DNA from: an uncultured Clostridia bacterium
GTDB taxonomy: Bacteria > Bacillota > Clostridia > TANB77 > CAG-465
Reading direction: 5' to 3'
Assembly: GCA_934130325.1 (NCBI GenBank)
Contig: CAKOYA010000001.1
Location: forward strand, 1 to 64,000
Length of the DNA stretch: 64,000 nucleotides
Under the pieces are notes generated by a model that saw only the letters and a list, made by a program, of their open reading frames with translations, searched no databases and was not told where the DNA came from. Positions 19,362 through 29,021 of the stretch are shown here, piece by piece. The position numbers and the translations under genes are program-made. Position 1 is the first letter of the stretch; each line of letters starts with the position of its first letter.

Positions 19362-20627
19362 TTATGTCAATTTAATATTATTAATTTCTTTTGAAGAGTA
19401 TTCTTCAGGTTTTAACCCAAATTTATCTTTTATATACTCTAATATAATTGTAAGTACAAGCATAGAAACTGCTGTAAACATTAAACATGCAATTGAATTG
19501 GTAGTAAATTCTAAGATAAGGCCACCCAAAAATAATATTAAACATTTGCCTAAATTTTCAACTATATAATATGCAGATGTAATTTTTATTCTAACTTTAT
19601 TTGTAGTAAAGTTTAATATGTATTTCTTCATTGCCACCCTATATGCTCCCTGTACTATTCCTAGTATTGAAAGTGAAATTAAAAGTAAAGACATAGTCAC
19701 CATGTTGAGTTTACAATATATTCCAATTAAACTTATACTAAATGAAGATATTATTAGAAATATAGAAAATACAGTAAGTGTTTTCTTCTTTGTTACTTTT
19801 TCTATGCCATATGTCCAACTTGCACCTAATCCAATAAATATTGTAGTTATACATACAATTATTGTACTAAATTCTTCGCCTATACCTATATCTAATATTA
19901 TAGCTTTATATAAAGTATTTACAACACTAGCTATCCCAAAAAATACAGATGAAAATAATAGCATAGCTTTTGTTCTTCTTGTTGAAATTAATTCTTTTAA
20001 ATCTTTTAACGCCTCCACAATATTAATATTATCATCATCTAAACTCTCTTGTTTTATTATATTTTTAAAATTTATGGATATTATTAAACTAATTAATGTG
20101 CAAACAAAACATAAAATTATAGGCAAATATCCATTTATAACAAATAAAAAGCCAGATAAAATTGAAGATATCGCATCTAAATAATAGAACTTTGAATTTG
20201 CCTTACCTTCAATTTTAGAAAATTCTTTTTCTTTCTTTACTATTTTTAATGAACTATATAATAAACTCCCTTCAGAAAGACTTTTTAAAGAAAATCCCAA
20301 TGCTAGAAAAAAGTTTATAATATTAAATGCCGTAAACGAGCTAACGACTATATACAAAAATGTTGTTACTGCTACTAATGCATTTCCTAAAACAATTGAT
20401 TTCTTTAATCCAATTTTTTCAACAATATAACTACTAAAAAATTGCCAAAAAAATGCAGAAAAAGTATAAATAGAATTAAGATACATAATTTCTGACATAG
20501 AAAAGCCTTTTACTATAGTATAAAAAAGTACTTCGACTGCGTAATAAAATAAATAATCATACGCAAAAATTTTATATTTTCCATATAAAGAAATGTTTAT
20601 CTTAGCTCTTGCTTCGTTTATTTCCAT
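19362..20627 (-). CDS. MFS transporter
   Basis: 421 aa from ATG 20627 (GAGGT 6 nt upstream). About twelve hydrophobic segments, a short cytoplasmic N-terminus, and a central polar loop (~KQESLDDDNINIVEALKDLKE region) between the two six-helix halves. An MFS-type motif after helix 2 reads VEKIGLKKSIVLGN. Substrate unknown. Long inner loop, no operon partner. Confidence 0.8.
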   Translation of the reverse strand: MEINEARAKINISLYGKYKIFAYDYLFYYAVEVLFYTIVKGFSMSEIMYLNSIYTFSAFFWQFFSSYIVEKIGLKKSIVLGNALVAVTTFLYIVVSSFTAFNIINFFLALGFSLKSLSEGSLLYSSLKIVKKEKEFSKIEGKANSKFYYLDAISSILSGFLFVINGYLPIILCFVCTLISLIISINFKNIIKQESLDDDNINIVEALKDLKELISTRRTKAMLLFSSVFFGIASVVNTLYKAIILDIGIGEEFSTIIVCITTIFIGLGASWTYGIEKVTKKKTLTVFSIFLIISSFSISLIGIYCKLNMVTMSLLLISLSILGIVQGAYRVAMKKYILNFTTNKVRIKITSAYYIVENLGKCLILFLGGLILEFTTNSIACLMFTAVSMLVLTIILEYIKDKFGLKPEEYSSKEINNIKLT

Positions 20628-20692
20628 ACTCAAACCTCAAAATATAGAAAAATTATAACATAAAAAAAAATAAATAACAACAATATTTCGAC

Positions 20693-20717
20693 AAAAAACT
20701 CCTGGAATCTCCAGGAG
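20693..20717 (-). terminator. Strong terminator after the 199-aa membrane protein gene
   Basis: CTCCTGGA (20699-20706) / TCCAGGAG (20710-20717); the minus-strand tail is TTTTTTG. Confidence 0.9.
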
Positions 20718-20732
20718 CTAAATATTTATTAT

Positions 20733-21332
20733 TTAATTATTATTTTTTTCTAGTTTATATATTCCAAAAGCTATTATTGCGCCAATACTTGCCGTTACTA
20801 ACTGAATTATTCCCATTGACACTGTTAATAAATTTATTATTTTTTCAGGAAATATTCCAAATAATTTTAAAATATTAAAACCAATGAAAATTATACAAAC
20901 TTTTATTAGTATACTTAATATACTAGTTACTAAGTAATTTCTATTCTTACCAAAAATAAATAGTTTATAAACATATATAAGCGCAAAATTTCCTAACCAT
21001 ATCCATGGTATCATATATACCATATAGACCGAAGATGTCTTAAATACATACCCTCCAACTATTGTTGAAATACTAGGCATTGTAACTACTCCTAATATTT
21101 TTTTCCATCCTTTTAAGTTTAAAGCTGATATTATTAATAACGTATTTACAATTGAACCAATTATAATTTGCGAATTAGAAGCTATTACAGAATCGGTAGT
21201 AAATAATACATTTAAAATTTTTCCTAAAAAAGTTGGTATCAAAAAAGATGTCAAGTAAATTATAAGCGTTTGAATAAAATCAAACATACTAGAAAATTCA
21301 GTTAATCTCTTATCGACAATATTTTCTTTCAT
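20733..21332 (-). CDS. Multi-pass membrane protein, unknown
   Basis: 199 aa from ATG 21332 (GGAGG 5 nt upstream). Six predicted membrane helices, with conserved-looking SALNLKGWKKILGVVTMPS and MIPWIWLGNFALIYVYK. Similar clostridial proteins exist but have no secure function; some are labelled 'iron hydrogenase' in databases, which this sequence does not support, as it has no H-cluster motifs. It lies just downstream of topA. Confidence 0.65.
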   Translation of the reverse strand: MKENIVDKRLTEFSSMFDFIQTLIIYLTSFLIPTFLGKILNVLFTTDSVIASNSQIIIGSIVNTLLIISALNLKGWKKILGVVTMPSISTIVGGYVFKTSSVYMVYMIPWIWLGNFALIYVYKLFIFGKNRNYLVTSILSILIKVCIIFIGFNILKLFGIFPEKIINLLTVSMGIIQLVTASIGAIIAFGIYKLEKNNN

Positions 21333-21358
21333 AACTTCCTCCATTAAATATCTAATTA

Positions 21359-23323
21359 TTAATCATTACTTTTTTTGGGTTTGTTCCATGATATATAATC
21401 ACACTTACTATCTTCAGTATTAGAATTATTTTCACAAACATAAAAAGCTCTTCTTTTCTTTGTTTTTTTAACTAATACCTTTCCACCACATTTTGGACAT
21501 GGAATATCAACACTTTCCACAATAGCTTTAGTATTTTTACATTCTGGGTACCCTGGACACGCTAAAAACTTTCCAAATCTTCCTTGTTTTATAACCATAT
21601 TTCTTCCACATAACTCACAAATTTCATCACTAGGTTCATCCGGTATATTAATTTTTTCTATTTTATCTTCCACTTGGGTTAAATTTGCCATGAATGGCTT
21701 ATAAAACTCATCTAACATTTTAACATAATTTTCTTTATTTTCCGCTACCATATCAAGTTTATGTTCCATATCAGCAGTAAAATGAACATCAACGATATCT
21801 TTAAAGTTATTTTCCATAACGGTGTTTACTATTTCACCTAAATTTGTTGGAACTAAATATTTATTTTCTCTTTCGATATACAACCTATCTTGTATTGTAG
21901 AAATAGTAGGAGCGTACGTACTAGGTCTTCCTATTCCTTTTTCCTCCATTACCTTTACTAAACTTGCTTCTGTATATCTTGCAGGAGGTTCAGTAAATTT
22001 TTGCTCATACTTTAATTCTTTTTGTAGAAGCTTTTCCTTCAAAGTAAATTTTGGTAGTAATTTTGTATCACTTTCTTGCTCTTTATTATCATCCTTTGAT
22101 TCAATATATAATTTCATATATCCATCAAATTTTACAACACTTCCGTTTAGTGTAAATATATAATCATTTACATTAATTATAACTTTAGTAAGATTATACA
22201 CAGCTACTTGCATCTGACTTGCTAAAAATCTATTAAATATTAAAATATATAATTTTTGTTCATCTTTTCCTAAACTATCAATTATATCTTGTGAATTTTC
22301 TAAACTACTAGGTCTTATTGCTTCATGCGCATCTTGAGCATTTTCATTTTTTTTGTATACTCTATTTAAATAATAATCATCACCATATTTAGAAATTATA
22401 TAATCCTTAGCCATTTTTTTGGCATCATCAGATATTCTAGTTGAATCTGTTCTCATATATGTTATATATCCTGATTCATATAATCTTTGTGCTACCATCA
22501 TTGTCTTTTTTACTGTAAATCCTAACTTTCTAGAAGCATCCTGTTGAAGTGAAGATGTTGTAAAAGGTGGTGGAGGATTCTTCTTTCTTTCACTATATTT
22601 TATATCTTCTACTACATACTCTTTTCCATCAATTTTCTTAACGATTTTTTCAACTTGAATCTTCGAAACTAGATCAATTTTTTCATGAATATCTCCATAA
22701 AATTTAGCAACTACTTCAGTATTGTCCTTTTTAAGTATAGCATTAAGTTGCCAGTACTCTTCTGGCTTAAAATTCCTTATATCATTTTCTCTATCCATTA
22801 TCAATTTTAATGCAACAGATTGTACACGTCCAGCACTAAGTCCTTTTTTTATTTTCTTCCATAATAATGGAGATAACTTATATCCAACTATTCTGTCCAA
22901 TATTCTTCTTGCCTGCTGTGCATCAACAAGTGCTAAGTCTATATTTCTGGCTTGTTTTACGGCATTTTTTACAGCCGTCTTAGTAATTTCATTAAAAGTT
23001 ATCCTACATTTTTCATTTTCATCTATATTTAAAACATTCCTTAAATGCCACGCTATTGCTTCACCCTCACGATCAGGGTCAGTTGCAAGATATACTTTTT
23101 CTTTTCCCTTTGCATGTTTTTTTATCTCATTTATAATTTTCGCTTTACCTTTCATAGTTTTATATTCAGGTTTAAAGTTATTATCTACATCTACAGCAAA
23201 TTTACTAACAGGTAAATCAATTATATGCCCCTGAGATGCTATTACTTCGTAATTACTACCTAAATATTTTTTTATAGTTTTAGCCTTTGAGGGAGACTCA
23301 ACTATTACCAATTTGTCTGCCAT
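21359..23323 (-). CDS. topA: DNA topoisomerase I
   Basis: 654 aa. Relaxes negative supercoils (type IA). The Toprim domain starts at once (LVIVESPSKAKTIKKYLG) with DPDREGEAIAWHL. The active-site Tyr is in GYITYMRTDSTRIS (~290). PSTYAPTISTIQDRLY is also present. Two C-terminal zinc ribbons (CELCGR...CPGYPEC and CPKCGG...CEN) end the protein. Start ATG with GGGGTGAT. It lies immediately upstream of the membrane-protein gene. Confidence 0.97.
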   Translation of the reverse strand: MADKLVIVESPSKAKTIKKYLGSNYEVIASQGHIIDLPVSKFAVDVDNNFKPEYKTMKGKAKIINEIKKHAKGKEKVYLATDPDREGEAIAWHLRNVLNIDENEKCRITFNEITKTAVKNAVKQARNIDLALVDAQQARRILDRIVGYKLSPLLWKKIKKGLSAGRVQSVALKLIMDRENDIRNFKPEEYWQLNAILKKDNTEVVAKFYGDIHEKIDLVSKIQVEKIVKKIDGKEYVVEDIKYSERKKNPPPPFTTSSLQQDASRKLGFTVKKTMMVAQRLYESGYITYMRTDSTRISDDAKKMAKDYIISKYGDDYYLNRVYKKNENAQDAHEAIRPSSLENSQDIIDSLGKDEQKLYILIFNRFLASQMQVAVYNLTKVIINVNDYIFTLNGSVVKFDGYMKLYIESKDDNKEQESDTKLLPKFTLKEKLLQKELKYEQKFTEPPARYTEASLVKVMEEKGIGRPSTYAPTISTIQDRLYIERENKYLVPTNLGEIVNTVMENNFKDIVDVHFTADMEHKLDMVAENKENYVKMLDEFYKPFMANLTQVEDKIEKINIPDEPSDEICELCGRNMVIKQGRFGKFLACPGYPECKNTKAIVESVDIPCPKCGGKVLVKKTKKRRAFYVCENNSNTEDSKCDYISWNKPKKSND

Positions 23324-23380
23324 GAAATATCACCCCTTTATTATTATAGTTTGTCATTATATCACAATTAACAACTTATA

Positions 23381-24547
23381 TCAATCCTTGTACATAATAT
23401 TTAATAAATTTGTAAGGCACCTAGTTGCAAGCTTTGCTTCTTCTATTGTATTACCTGTTGCACCAACTTCAACTAGTAGGGAATATTTGTTTAAATCTTG
23501 ATTGTATACTGAATTTCTAATTATCATTGGTTTAAAAAGTCCCGGATAAACTTTATCTGCAAGCATTTGCAATCTTATTGCAAGTTTTAAGTTGTCAAAA
23601 TAATATGGATTTTTTGTTGTATCACTTCCTACTCCCATAACAAACATAAGTTGAGCTACTTGTATTCCTTTTATATTAGCAGATGGTCTATAATCCAAAT
23701 TTTCTATTGCGTCTCTATGCACATCTATACATATAGAAGCTCCTTCCATTTTTTCAAGTGCATTTTTCACTGTTACTCTTGATCTAGAATATGAACTAGT
23801 ATATGTACCATAATCATGTGGAGTCGTATCATGTATACATTTAAATCCTTTTGAGTTTAAATTATCACAAAACGCACTAGCTATTGCTAACATATTATAA
23901 TTTGAATCTGTAGTTCTTCTGGTTCCAGTATAATCAAATTTATAATTTTCACTATTAGCATATGATTCTGAAGTATGTGTATTGTATAGTAAAATTTTAT
24001 CGCTTATTTTTGTCAGTGTTATATTTCCATTAAACATTTCTTTAAAGTTAATATCTCTAATATCTGAATAATTTAATACTTTTATTGCTCCTACATCAAT
24101 TCTTTGAAGTGTGTTATTTTCACTTGTTACGTTAACATCTATATTAGAATTTGAAAAAACATCTACATTATTATTTTCATCAGCCACACTATCAATTATT
24201 TGTATTTCGCTCATAAATTCAATATCTTTTTTATCTACATTTTTTTCATTTTCTTGTATATTTTCATTTTCTGTTTTACTTATTATATAATTACTTTTAT
24301 TATACAAGCCATATAATTTTACGCAATCTACTAATTTAATATTAATTTTTTCTGCTTGTCTAAAATTAGTAGCAAAATAAAGTATCTTAGGTGAAATTTT
24401 TATACTACATGCAATAAAAATCAATATTCCCAAAACAATTACACAGTATATAGATTTTACACCTATACTAACTATATTTCCAAAATATTTTTCTATATTT
24501 TTTACGCTAAAATTATTATGCCTAAAAAAAACGGTAGTAATTTTCAT
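23381..24547 (-). CDS. spoIIP: Stage II sporulation protein P
   Basis: 388 aa. Amidase/endopeptidase of the SpoIID-SpoIIM-SpoIIP engulfment machine. One N-terminal membrane anchor (~33-55) and a low-complexity linker (~95-150). The catalytic amidase_3-like domain starts near 185: LLYNTHTSESY (His, Glu), ICIDVHRDAIEN (His) and VEVGATGNTIEEA (Glu). gpr, its usual neighbour, is not present; topA lies downstream and a DivIVA-like gene upstream. SpoIID is at the far right of the window. Confidence 0.93.
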   Translation of the reverse strand: MKITTVFFRHNNFSVKNIEKYFGNIVSIGVKSIYCVIVLGILIFIACSIKISPKILYFATNFRQAEKINIKLVDCVKLYGLYNKSNYIISKTENENIQENEKNVDKKDIEFMSEIQIIDSVADENNNVDVFSNSNIDVNVTSENNTLQRIDVGAIKVLNYSDIRDINFKEMFNGNITLTKISDKILLYNTHTSESYANSENYKFDYTGTRRTTDSNYNMLAIASAFCDNLNSKGFKCIHDTTPHDYGTYTSSYSRSRVTVKNALEKMEGASICIDVHRDAIENLDYRPSANIKGIQVAQLMFVMGVGSDTTKNPYYFDNLKLAIRLQMLADKVYPGLFKPMIIRNSVYNQDLNKYSLLVEVGATGNTIEEAKLATRCLTNLLNIMYKD

Positions 24548-24596
24548 AAAACATCCCCTTATGCTTCATTTTATTACAACCGTTTTATTAATATGA

Positions 24597-25016
24597 CTAA
24601 TCAAGTAAAGTATTCATGTCTTCACTATATTTTTCAAGTAATTTAACTGTCTTCTCTTTTAAATCTAATATCTCTTTTTTTATATCAAGAAGCTTTTCTT
24701 TTTCCATTTCTATTACATGCTCTATCCTATCCTTTTCTTGCATTGCTTCTTGTCTGGCATTTTCTATTATTTTTTTAGCCTGATCCTCAGCAGTTATAAG
24801 CGCATTTGCTACTTTTTCTTGCTTTTGTATATAATCTACTTCATATCTTTCTAATTTTTTTTTAACAATTGTTAATTCGTTTGCTACTCTATTTGAATCA
24901 GAACGTTCAGCCTGAAGTTTACTTTCGTATTCTGCTTTTAAAGCTTTTATATAATCTTCAACCTCTTCTTTATCATAACCAAACATTTCACTACTAAACT
25001 TCTTTTCGTTCTCCAT
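24597..25016 (-). CDS. DivIVA-domain coiled-coil protein
   Basis: 139 aa. A short DivIVA N-terminal motif (MFGYDKEEVEDYIKAL) is followed by a continuous coiled coil to the C-terminus. DivIVA relatives bind curved membranes at poles or septa. The usual first-helix membrane-binding residues are poorly conserved, so a different anchor role is possible. Good GGAGG-type site before the ATG. It lies 49 bp upstream of spoIIP, which suggests a link to septal or engulfment membranes. Confidence 0.75.
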   Translation of the reverse strand: MENEKKFSSEMFGYDKEEVEDYIKALKAEYESKLQAERSDSNRVANELTIVKKKLERYEVDYIQKQEKVANALITAEDQAKKIIENARQEAMQEKDRIEHVIEMEKEKLLDIKKEILDLKEKTVKLLEKYSEDMNTLLD

Positions 25017-25194
25017 TTAATATTACCTCCACTATTACATTTAATTTGTTCATGACAAGCTTATTATATCAAAATTAAATTAATAATTCAACTAATTTTT
25101 TTAATATTACAAAATTCTTATTATTTATATTATTTATACTTCATTTTTAGTATATACTAGAAAATTTTGCAAATACTAATTATAGGTGATTTTT

Positions 25195-25653
25195 ATGAAT
25201 ACAAATATAGATATGAGTAATGAAGATTACTCAAATTATGTAAATTCTAAAGCTAAAAAAAGTCCAATATTTAAAAATATCATTTGGGCATTTATTGTAG
25301 GTGGATTAATATGTGTAATTGGTCAACTAATTACAAACTTATTCCTATATTTAGGTTTTTCAAAAGATGATTCAACTATGATATGCACAATTTCTTTAAT
25401 CTTTATTGGAGCATTTCTAACTGCAATAAATGTTTATGCAAAAATAGGTCAACATGCAGGAGCCGGTTCTATAATTCCAATAACAGGTTTTTCTAATTCA
25501 GTTGTTGCACCTGCAATCGAGTTTAAAACAGAAGGATATGTATTAGGTCTTGGTGCTAACATGTTTAAAATTGCTGGCCCAGTTCTTGTATATGGTACTA
25601 TAACATCAGTTATTATAGGATTTATTTATTGGATAATAAAGTTATTTATGTAG
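25195..25653 (+). CDS. spoVAC: Stage V sporulation protein AC
   Basis: 152 aa from ATG 25195 (AGGTGAT upstream; an in-frame GTG overlaps the site). Four or five membrane helices with IIWAFIVGGLICVIGQ and HAGAGSIIPITGFSNS. It forms part of the SpoVA channel that moves dipicolinic acid into the forespore and out at germination. First gene of a three-gene spoVA operon. Confidence 0.96.
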   Translation: MNTNIDMSNEDYSNYVNSKAKKSPIFKNIIWAFIVGGLICVIGQLITNLFLYLGFSKDDSTMICTISLIFIGAFLTAINVYAKIGQHAGAGSIIPITGFSNSVVAPAIEFKTEGYVLGLGANMFKIAGPVLVYGTITSVIIGFIYWIIKLFM

Positions 25654-25663
25654 GAGGGAAAAA

Positions 25664-26680
25664 ATGAAAATCGGTAAACAGACAATAAAATTTGAAAATA
25701 CTCCAAAAATTTTACAAACTTCTAGTATTGTAGGTCCAAAAGAAACTGCAGGACCATTAAGCAATTATTTTGATAAACACGTTGAAGATGTATTTTTTGG
25801 TGAAAAAAGCTTTGAAAAAGCTGAAAGCAAATTCATGAAAACTTGTATAGATAATCTTCTTTCAAAAACTGGAACTCAACCTGATAATATTGATTACATA
25901 TTTGCAGGGGATTTATTAAATCAATGCATATGTTCAGGGTATTGTATAAGGGACTTAAATATTCCATTTTTTGGACTATATGGAGCTTGTTCAACTTTCT
26001 GTGAATCTTTATCTCTTGCTTCATCATTTGTAAATGCTGGATATGCTACAAAAGCTATAGCTGCCACTTCATCACATTTTTGTAGTGCTGAAAGACAATT
26101 TAGAATGCCCTTAGAACATGGAAATCAAAAAAGCCCTACAGCTCAATGCACAGTAACTGCAAGTGGAAGTGCCATGATTGTCCCAAAAGACATTGTTACT
26201 GATTCACCATATATTACTCATATAACACCAGGAAAAATTGTTGATTTAGGTGTGACTGATATGACTAATATGGGTGCAGCAATGGCACCTGCGGCTTTTA
26301 ATACTATTTTAACGCATCTACAAGATACTGGTAGAAAACCTGAATACTATGATGTCATAGCCACAGGAGACTTGGGAGTATTAGGTTCGGAAATTTTAGT
26401 AGACTTGTTGCAAAAAGAAGGAATTAATTTACAAGGAATACATGCTGATTGCGGTGCTCTAATTTATGATCATGAAGCACAAGATACACATTGTGGAGGA
26501 AGTGGTTGTGGATGCATGGCAAGTGTGTTTAGTGGATATTTTTTCAATCAATTAAAGAGTAAAAAAATAAACAAAATATTAATTGTAGCAACTGGTGCTC
26601 TAATGAGTCCAATATCTATTCAACAAGGTGAATCTATACCAGGAATAGCACATGCAGTTGCTATAGAAAATAAGGTGTAA
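25664..26680 (+). CDS. spoVAD: Stage V sporulation protein AD
   Basis: 338 aa. Thiolase-fold protein that binds dipicolinic acid on the SpoVA complex. Visible: YGACSTFCESL around the position of the thiolase nucleophile, TSSHFCSAERQFR, GDLGVLGSEIL, and CGGSGCGCMASVFSGYF. 10 bp downstream of spoVAC with a GGAGG site, and 3 bp before spoVAE. Confidence 0.97.
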   Translation: MKIGKQTIKFENTPKILQTSSIVGPKETAGPLSNYFDKHVEDVFFGEKSFEKAESKFMKTCIDNLLSKTGTQPDNIDYIFAGDLLNQCICSGYCIRDLNIPFFGLYGACSTFCESLSLASSFVNAGYATKAIAATSSHFCSAERQFRMPLEHGNQKSPTAQCTVTASGSAMIVPKDIVTDSPYITHITPGKIVDLGVTDMTNMGAAMAPAAFNTILTHLQDTGRKPEYYDVIATGDLGVLGSEILVDLLQKEGINLQGIHADCGALIYDHEAQDTHCGGSGCGCMASVFSGYFFNQLKSKKINKILIVATGALMSPISIQQGESIPGIAHAVAIENKV

Positions 26681-26683
26681 AAT

Positions 26684-27049
26684 ATGGATACATGTATGGA
26701 ATTATTTAAGGTATTTATAACAGGCGGCATTATCTGTAGTATTGGGCAAATTTTAATTGACAAAACAAAGCTTACTCCGGCAAGAATTTTAGTTATTTTT
26801 GTAACTATGGGAGTTATTCTAACTTTCTTTAATATATATCCTCCAATTGTAGAGTTTGGAAAAGCTGGAGCAACTGTGCCTATCTCCGGATTTGGTTACG
26901 CACTTGGTAAAGGTGTTATGGATTCAGTTGATCAAATGGGATTTTTAGGAATATTTGTTGGTGGAATAAAATCATGTTCTGCAGGAATCGCAGCAGCAAT
27001 ATTGTTTGGATTTTTAGCTGCGCTATTTGCTAAACCAACTATAAAATAA
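26684..27049 (+). CDS. spoVAE: Stage V sporulation protein AE (AEb)
   Basis: 121 aa, four membrane helices, with FITGGIICSIGQILID, GATVPISGFGYALGKG and GLAALFAKPTIK. Homologous to SpoVAC and part of the same channel. Translation is likely coupled to spoVAD (3-bp gap). Bacillus spoVAA, AB, AEa and AF are absent here, as in most Clostridia. Confidence 0.95.
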   Translation: MDTCMELFKVFITGGIICSIGQILIDKTKLTPARILVIFVTMGVILTFFNIYPPIVEFGKAGATVPISGFGYALGKGVMDSVDQMGFLGIFVGGIKSCSAGIAAAILFGFLAALFAKPTIK

Positions 27050-27144
27050 TTTTCAAAATTTTTACAATTAATTTTTTCTACAAAAAAGTATATACAAGAT
27101 TATTTTACACAAAATAATTATGTATGATTTAAAGGAGGTTTTTT

Positions 27145-27327
27145 ATGGATAGTTTAAATCAAATAGAATTACAAAATATAAGACACATATGTGGTCACTC
27201 AACAAACTTTTGTGACAAAATTTCATACTATAAAACTTTAACAAATGATACTGATGTAACAAACCGTTTGGATGAACTTTGTAGTGAGTTAACAAACTTA
27301 AAACAAAGTTTAAGCCAAATGCTTTAA
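27145..27327 (+). CDS. Small spore-coat-type helical protein
   Basis: 60 aa behind AAAGGAGG. IELQNIRHICGHSTNFCDKI and a C-terminal helix fit the short proteins that accompany CotF-like genes in Clostridia. Twelve bp before the CotF-like gene. Function unknown; a coat or forespore role is inferred from its neighbours. Confidence 0.65.
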   Translation: MDSLNQIELQNIRHICGHSTNFCDKISYYKTLTNDTDVTNRLDELCSELTNLKQSLSQML

Positions 27328-27339
27328 GGAGGTGTTTTT

Positions 27340-27582
27340 ATGACAGAAAAAGTTGCTTTAGATGATGTACTATCATGTGCTAATTCTACAATAACTATGA
27401 TTAATTATGCTATTCAACAATCAAATAACAAAAATTTTAGAGATACATTAGTTGCTTCTAGAAATAAATTAGAAGATATTCAATGGAATATTTATTTAAT
27501 AAACAAAAGTAAAGGTTATTATGTTCCAGCTGCTCCAGCAGGTCAAGCAGATATAGAACAAGTAAAAAATTCAATTTCTTAA
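27340..27582 (+). CDS. CotF-like spore coat protein
   Basis: 80 aa. Helical CotF-type domain (DDVLSCANSTITMINYAI, SRNKLEDIQWNIY) with the typical C-terminal GYYVPAAPAGQADIEQ. The start has an AAGGAGG site that overlaps the end of the previous gene region. Convergent with the next gene and followed by a shared terminator. Confidence 0.75.
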   Translation: MTEKVALDDVLSCANSTITMINYAIQQSNNKNFRDTLVASRNKLEDIQWNIYLINKSKGYYVPAAPAGQADIEQVKNSIS

Positions 27583-27589
27583 ACAAAAA

Positions 27590-27622
27590 AACGTTCCTTT
27601 TTTTATATTAGGAACGTTTTTT
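27590..27622. terminator. Bidirectional terminator
   Basis: ACGTTCCT (27591-27598) / AGGAACGT (27610-27617), A-run on the left and T-run on the right, serving both convergent transcripts. It overlaps the stop codon of the minus-strand gene. Confidence 0.85.
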
Positions 27623-27847
27623 ATTTTTACTTTTTCTATTTTTAATAGTAGTTTTTTCATCTTTAAATATACTTACATTTTTGTCGTAATTTTTAGAGAA
27701 AAATACTAAAACAATAACACTAACTAAAAACAATATAAGATTAAATATTGAATAAAAATTTAATACTCCATAACTTAATATATACATTAAAGTCGATATA
27801 GCAAAACATATAGTAGCAAAAGTCCAAAATTTTCTATTATTGTACAT
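27608..27847 (-). CDS. Small two-helix membrane protein
   Basis: 79 aa. Two membrane helices (~8-26 and ~32-50), then a basic tail (TTIKNRKSKNKKRS). No known domain. It follows the 200-aa gene by 19 bp and probably shares its transcript. Confidence 0.5.
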   Translation of the reverse strand: MYNNRKFWTFATICFAISTLMYILSYGVLNFYSIFNLILFLVSVIVLVFFSKNYDKNVSIFKDEKTTIKNRKSKNKKRS

Positions 27848-27866
27848 AATGCTTTCCTCTCCTTAT

Positions 27867-28469
27867 CTATCTTTCTCTATCTTCTCTTTTTTGTCTTATT
27901 TTTTTCTCTTTTTCTTTAAGTTCATTTAGTTTTAATTCTATTTCTTCTTGAAGATTTACTTCCTTACTCTTAGATTCTCTCTCTGTTTCCTCTATTACTT
28001 TTCCACTTTGTGATTCTATATTTATTTCTTTTTTTACTTCTACACTATTATTACTATTATCAACTTCAATATCTTTATATAAATTTCCCTTATTAACAGA
28101 TTCTTTTTTCTTTAACAATGGATTTAATACATTAGTTATATAATATTGATTATATAATTCTAGTGCCTGCATTCTAGTTATCTTTTTTTTAGGTTTTGAT
28201 ATATCAGTTGTAGCTATTAAGAAAAATTCTCCATTTTCATAAGATAGTTGTTCATTTTTCTGTGTAAAAATAATATATTTATCGTTTCCAAGCGGATGCT
28301 TCTTACTAAGCTCCTGTAATATTTTTTGAAAATCAAATTCATTATTTATTTTTGAAATTATTACTTTTGCTTCTGATTCACTAATTTCACTCTTAGGAAT
28401 TTTTTTCATAATTTCCTGTAAGTTTTCCTCTACAATATTTTTGCTATCACTTTTATTATTATCTTGCAT
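27867..28469 (-). CDS. Unrecognised protein with charged coiled-coil tail
   Basis: 200 aa from ATG 28469 (AAGGAGG 9 nt upstream), overlapping the end of mrnC by 11 bp. A helical N-terminal third, a compact middle with KYIIFTQKNEQLSYENGEFFLIATTDISK, then a low-complexity Glu/Lys region (about 140-200) that is likely a coiled coil. No signal peptide. I do not recognise the family; coupling to mrnC hints at RNA metabolism but is weak evidence. Confidence 0.6.
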   Translation of the reverse strand: MQDNNKSDSKNIVEENLQEIMKKIPKSEISESEAKVIISKINNEFDFQKILQELSKKHPLGNDKYIIFTQKNEQLSYENGEFFLIATTDISKPKKKITRMQALELYNQYYITNVLNPLLKKKESVNKGNLYKDIEVDNSNNSVEVKKEINIESQSGKVIEETERESKSKEVNLQEEIELKLNELKEKEKKIRQKREDRER

Positions 28470-28878
28470 CTTTTTGTCCCTCCTTGTCAATATACTCAAT
28501 ACTTAAATTAATTATTTCCTCTAATCTTTTAATATTTTGACTTAAATATAAATAACCTATTAAAGCCTCAAATCCAGTTGATTTCTTGTATTCGCTAATT
28601 TCAACATTTTTAGAAACGGTATGTATATTTGTATTTCTTCCCCTTTTATATACAAGTTTTTCTTCTTCGCTTAAACTATCAAATAAATAGTCTACTACTT
28701 TTGCTTGTCCTCTAGCACTGACGTATTTAATTGAACAGACATGTAATTTCCCTGTTTGCATATTGCTAATTGACGCTAAATATGTTCTTACATATACATT
28801 ATATACACTATCTCCAATAAATGCCAACGTTTGCATAGACACATTTTGCAAATCAATATTTTTTATATATTCTTCCAT
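28459..28878 (-). CDS. mrnC: Mini-ribonuclease III
   Basis: 139 aa. RNase III catalytic domain without the dsRNA-binding domain. LAFIGDSVYNVYVR holds the catalytic Asp region and FEALIGYLYLS the conserved Glu. In Bacillus it matures 23S rRNA ends. Here it is not next to cysS or rlmB, its usual neighbours. Confidence 0.92.
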   Translation of the reverse strand: MEEYIKNIDLQNVSMQTLAFIGDSVYNVYVRTYLASISNMQTGKLHVCSIKYVSARGQAKVVDYLFDSLSEEEKLVYKRGRNTNIHTVSKNVEISEYKKSTGFEALIGYLYLSQNIKRLEEIINLSIEYIDKEGQKDAR

Positions 28879-28974
28879 TTTTCCACCTTTATATAATATA
28901 ATTATTATATCTCATTTAATGTAGTTTTGCAATAGTTATTTATCTTGATAAAACTAAATTTTACTACACTAATA

Positions 28975-29003
28975 TTTACAAAAATTTAATTTATTGATAT
29001 AAT
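28975..29003 (+). promoter_or_regulatory. Promoter of mtaD
   Basis: TTTACA (28975-28980), 17-bp spacer, TATAAT (28998-29003), 19 bp before the ATG. Confidence 0.7.
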
Positions 29004-29021
29004 TACTATAGAGGTAAAAGT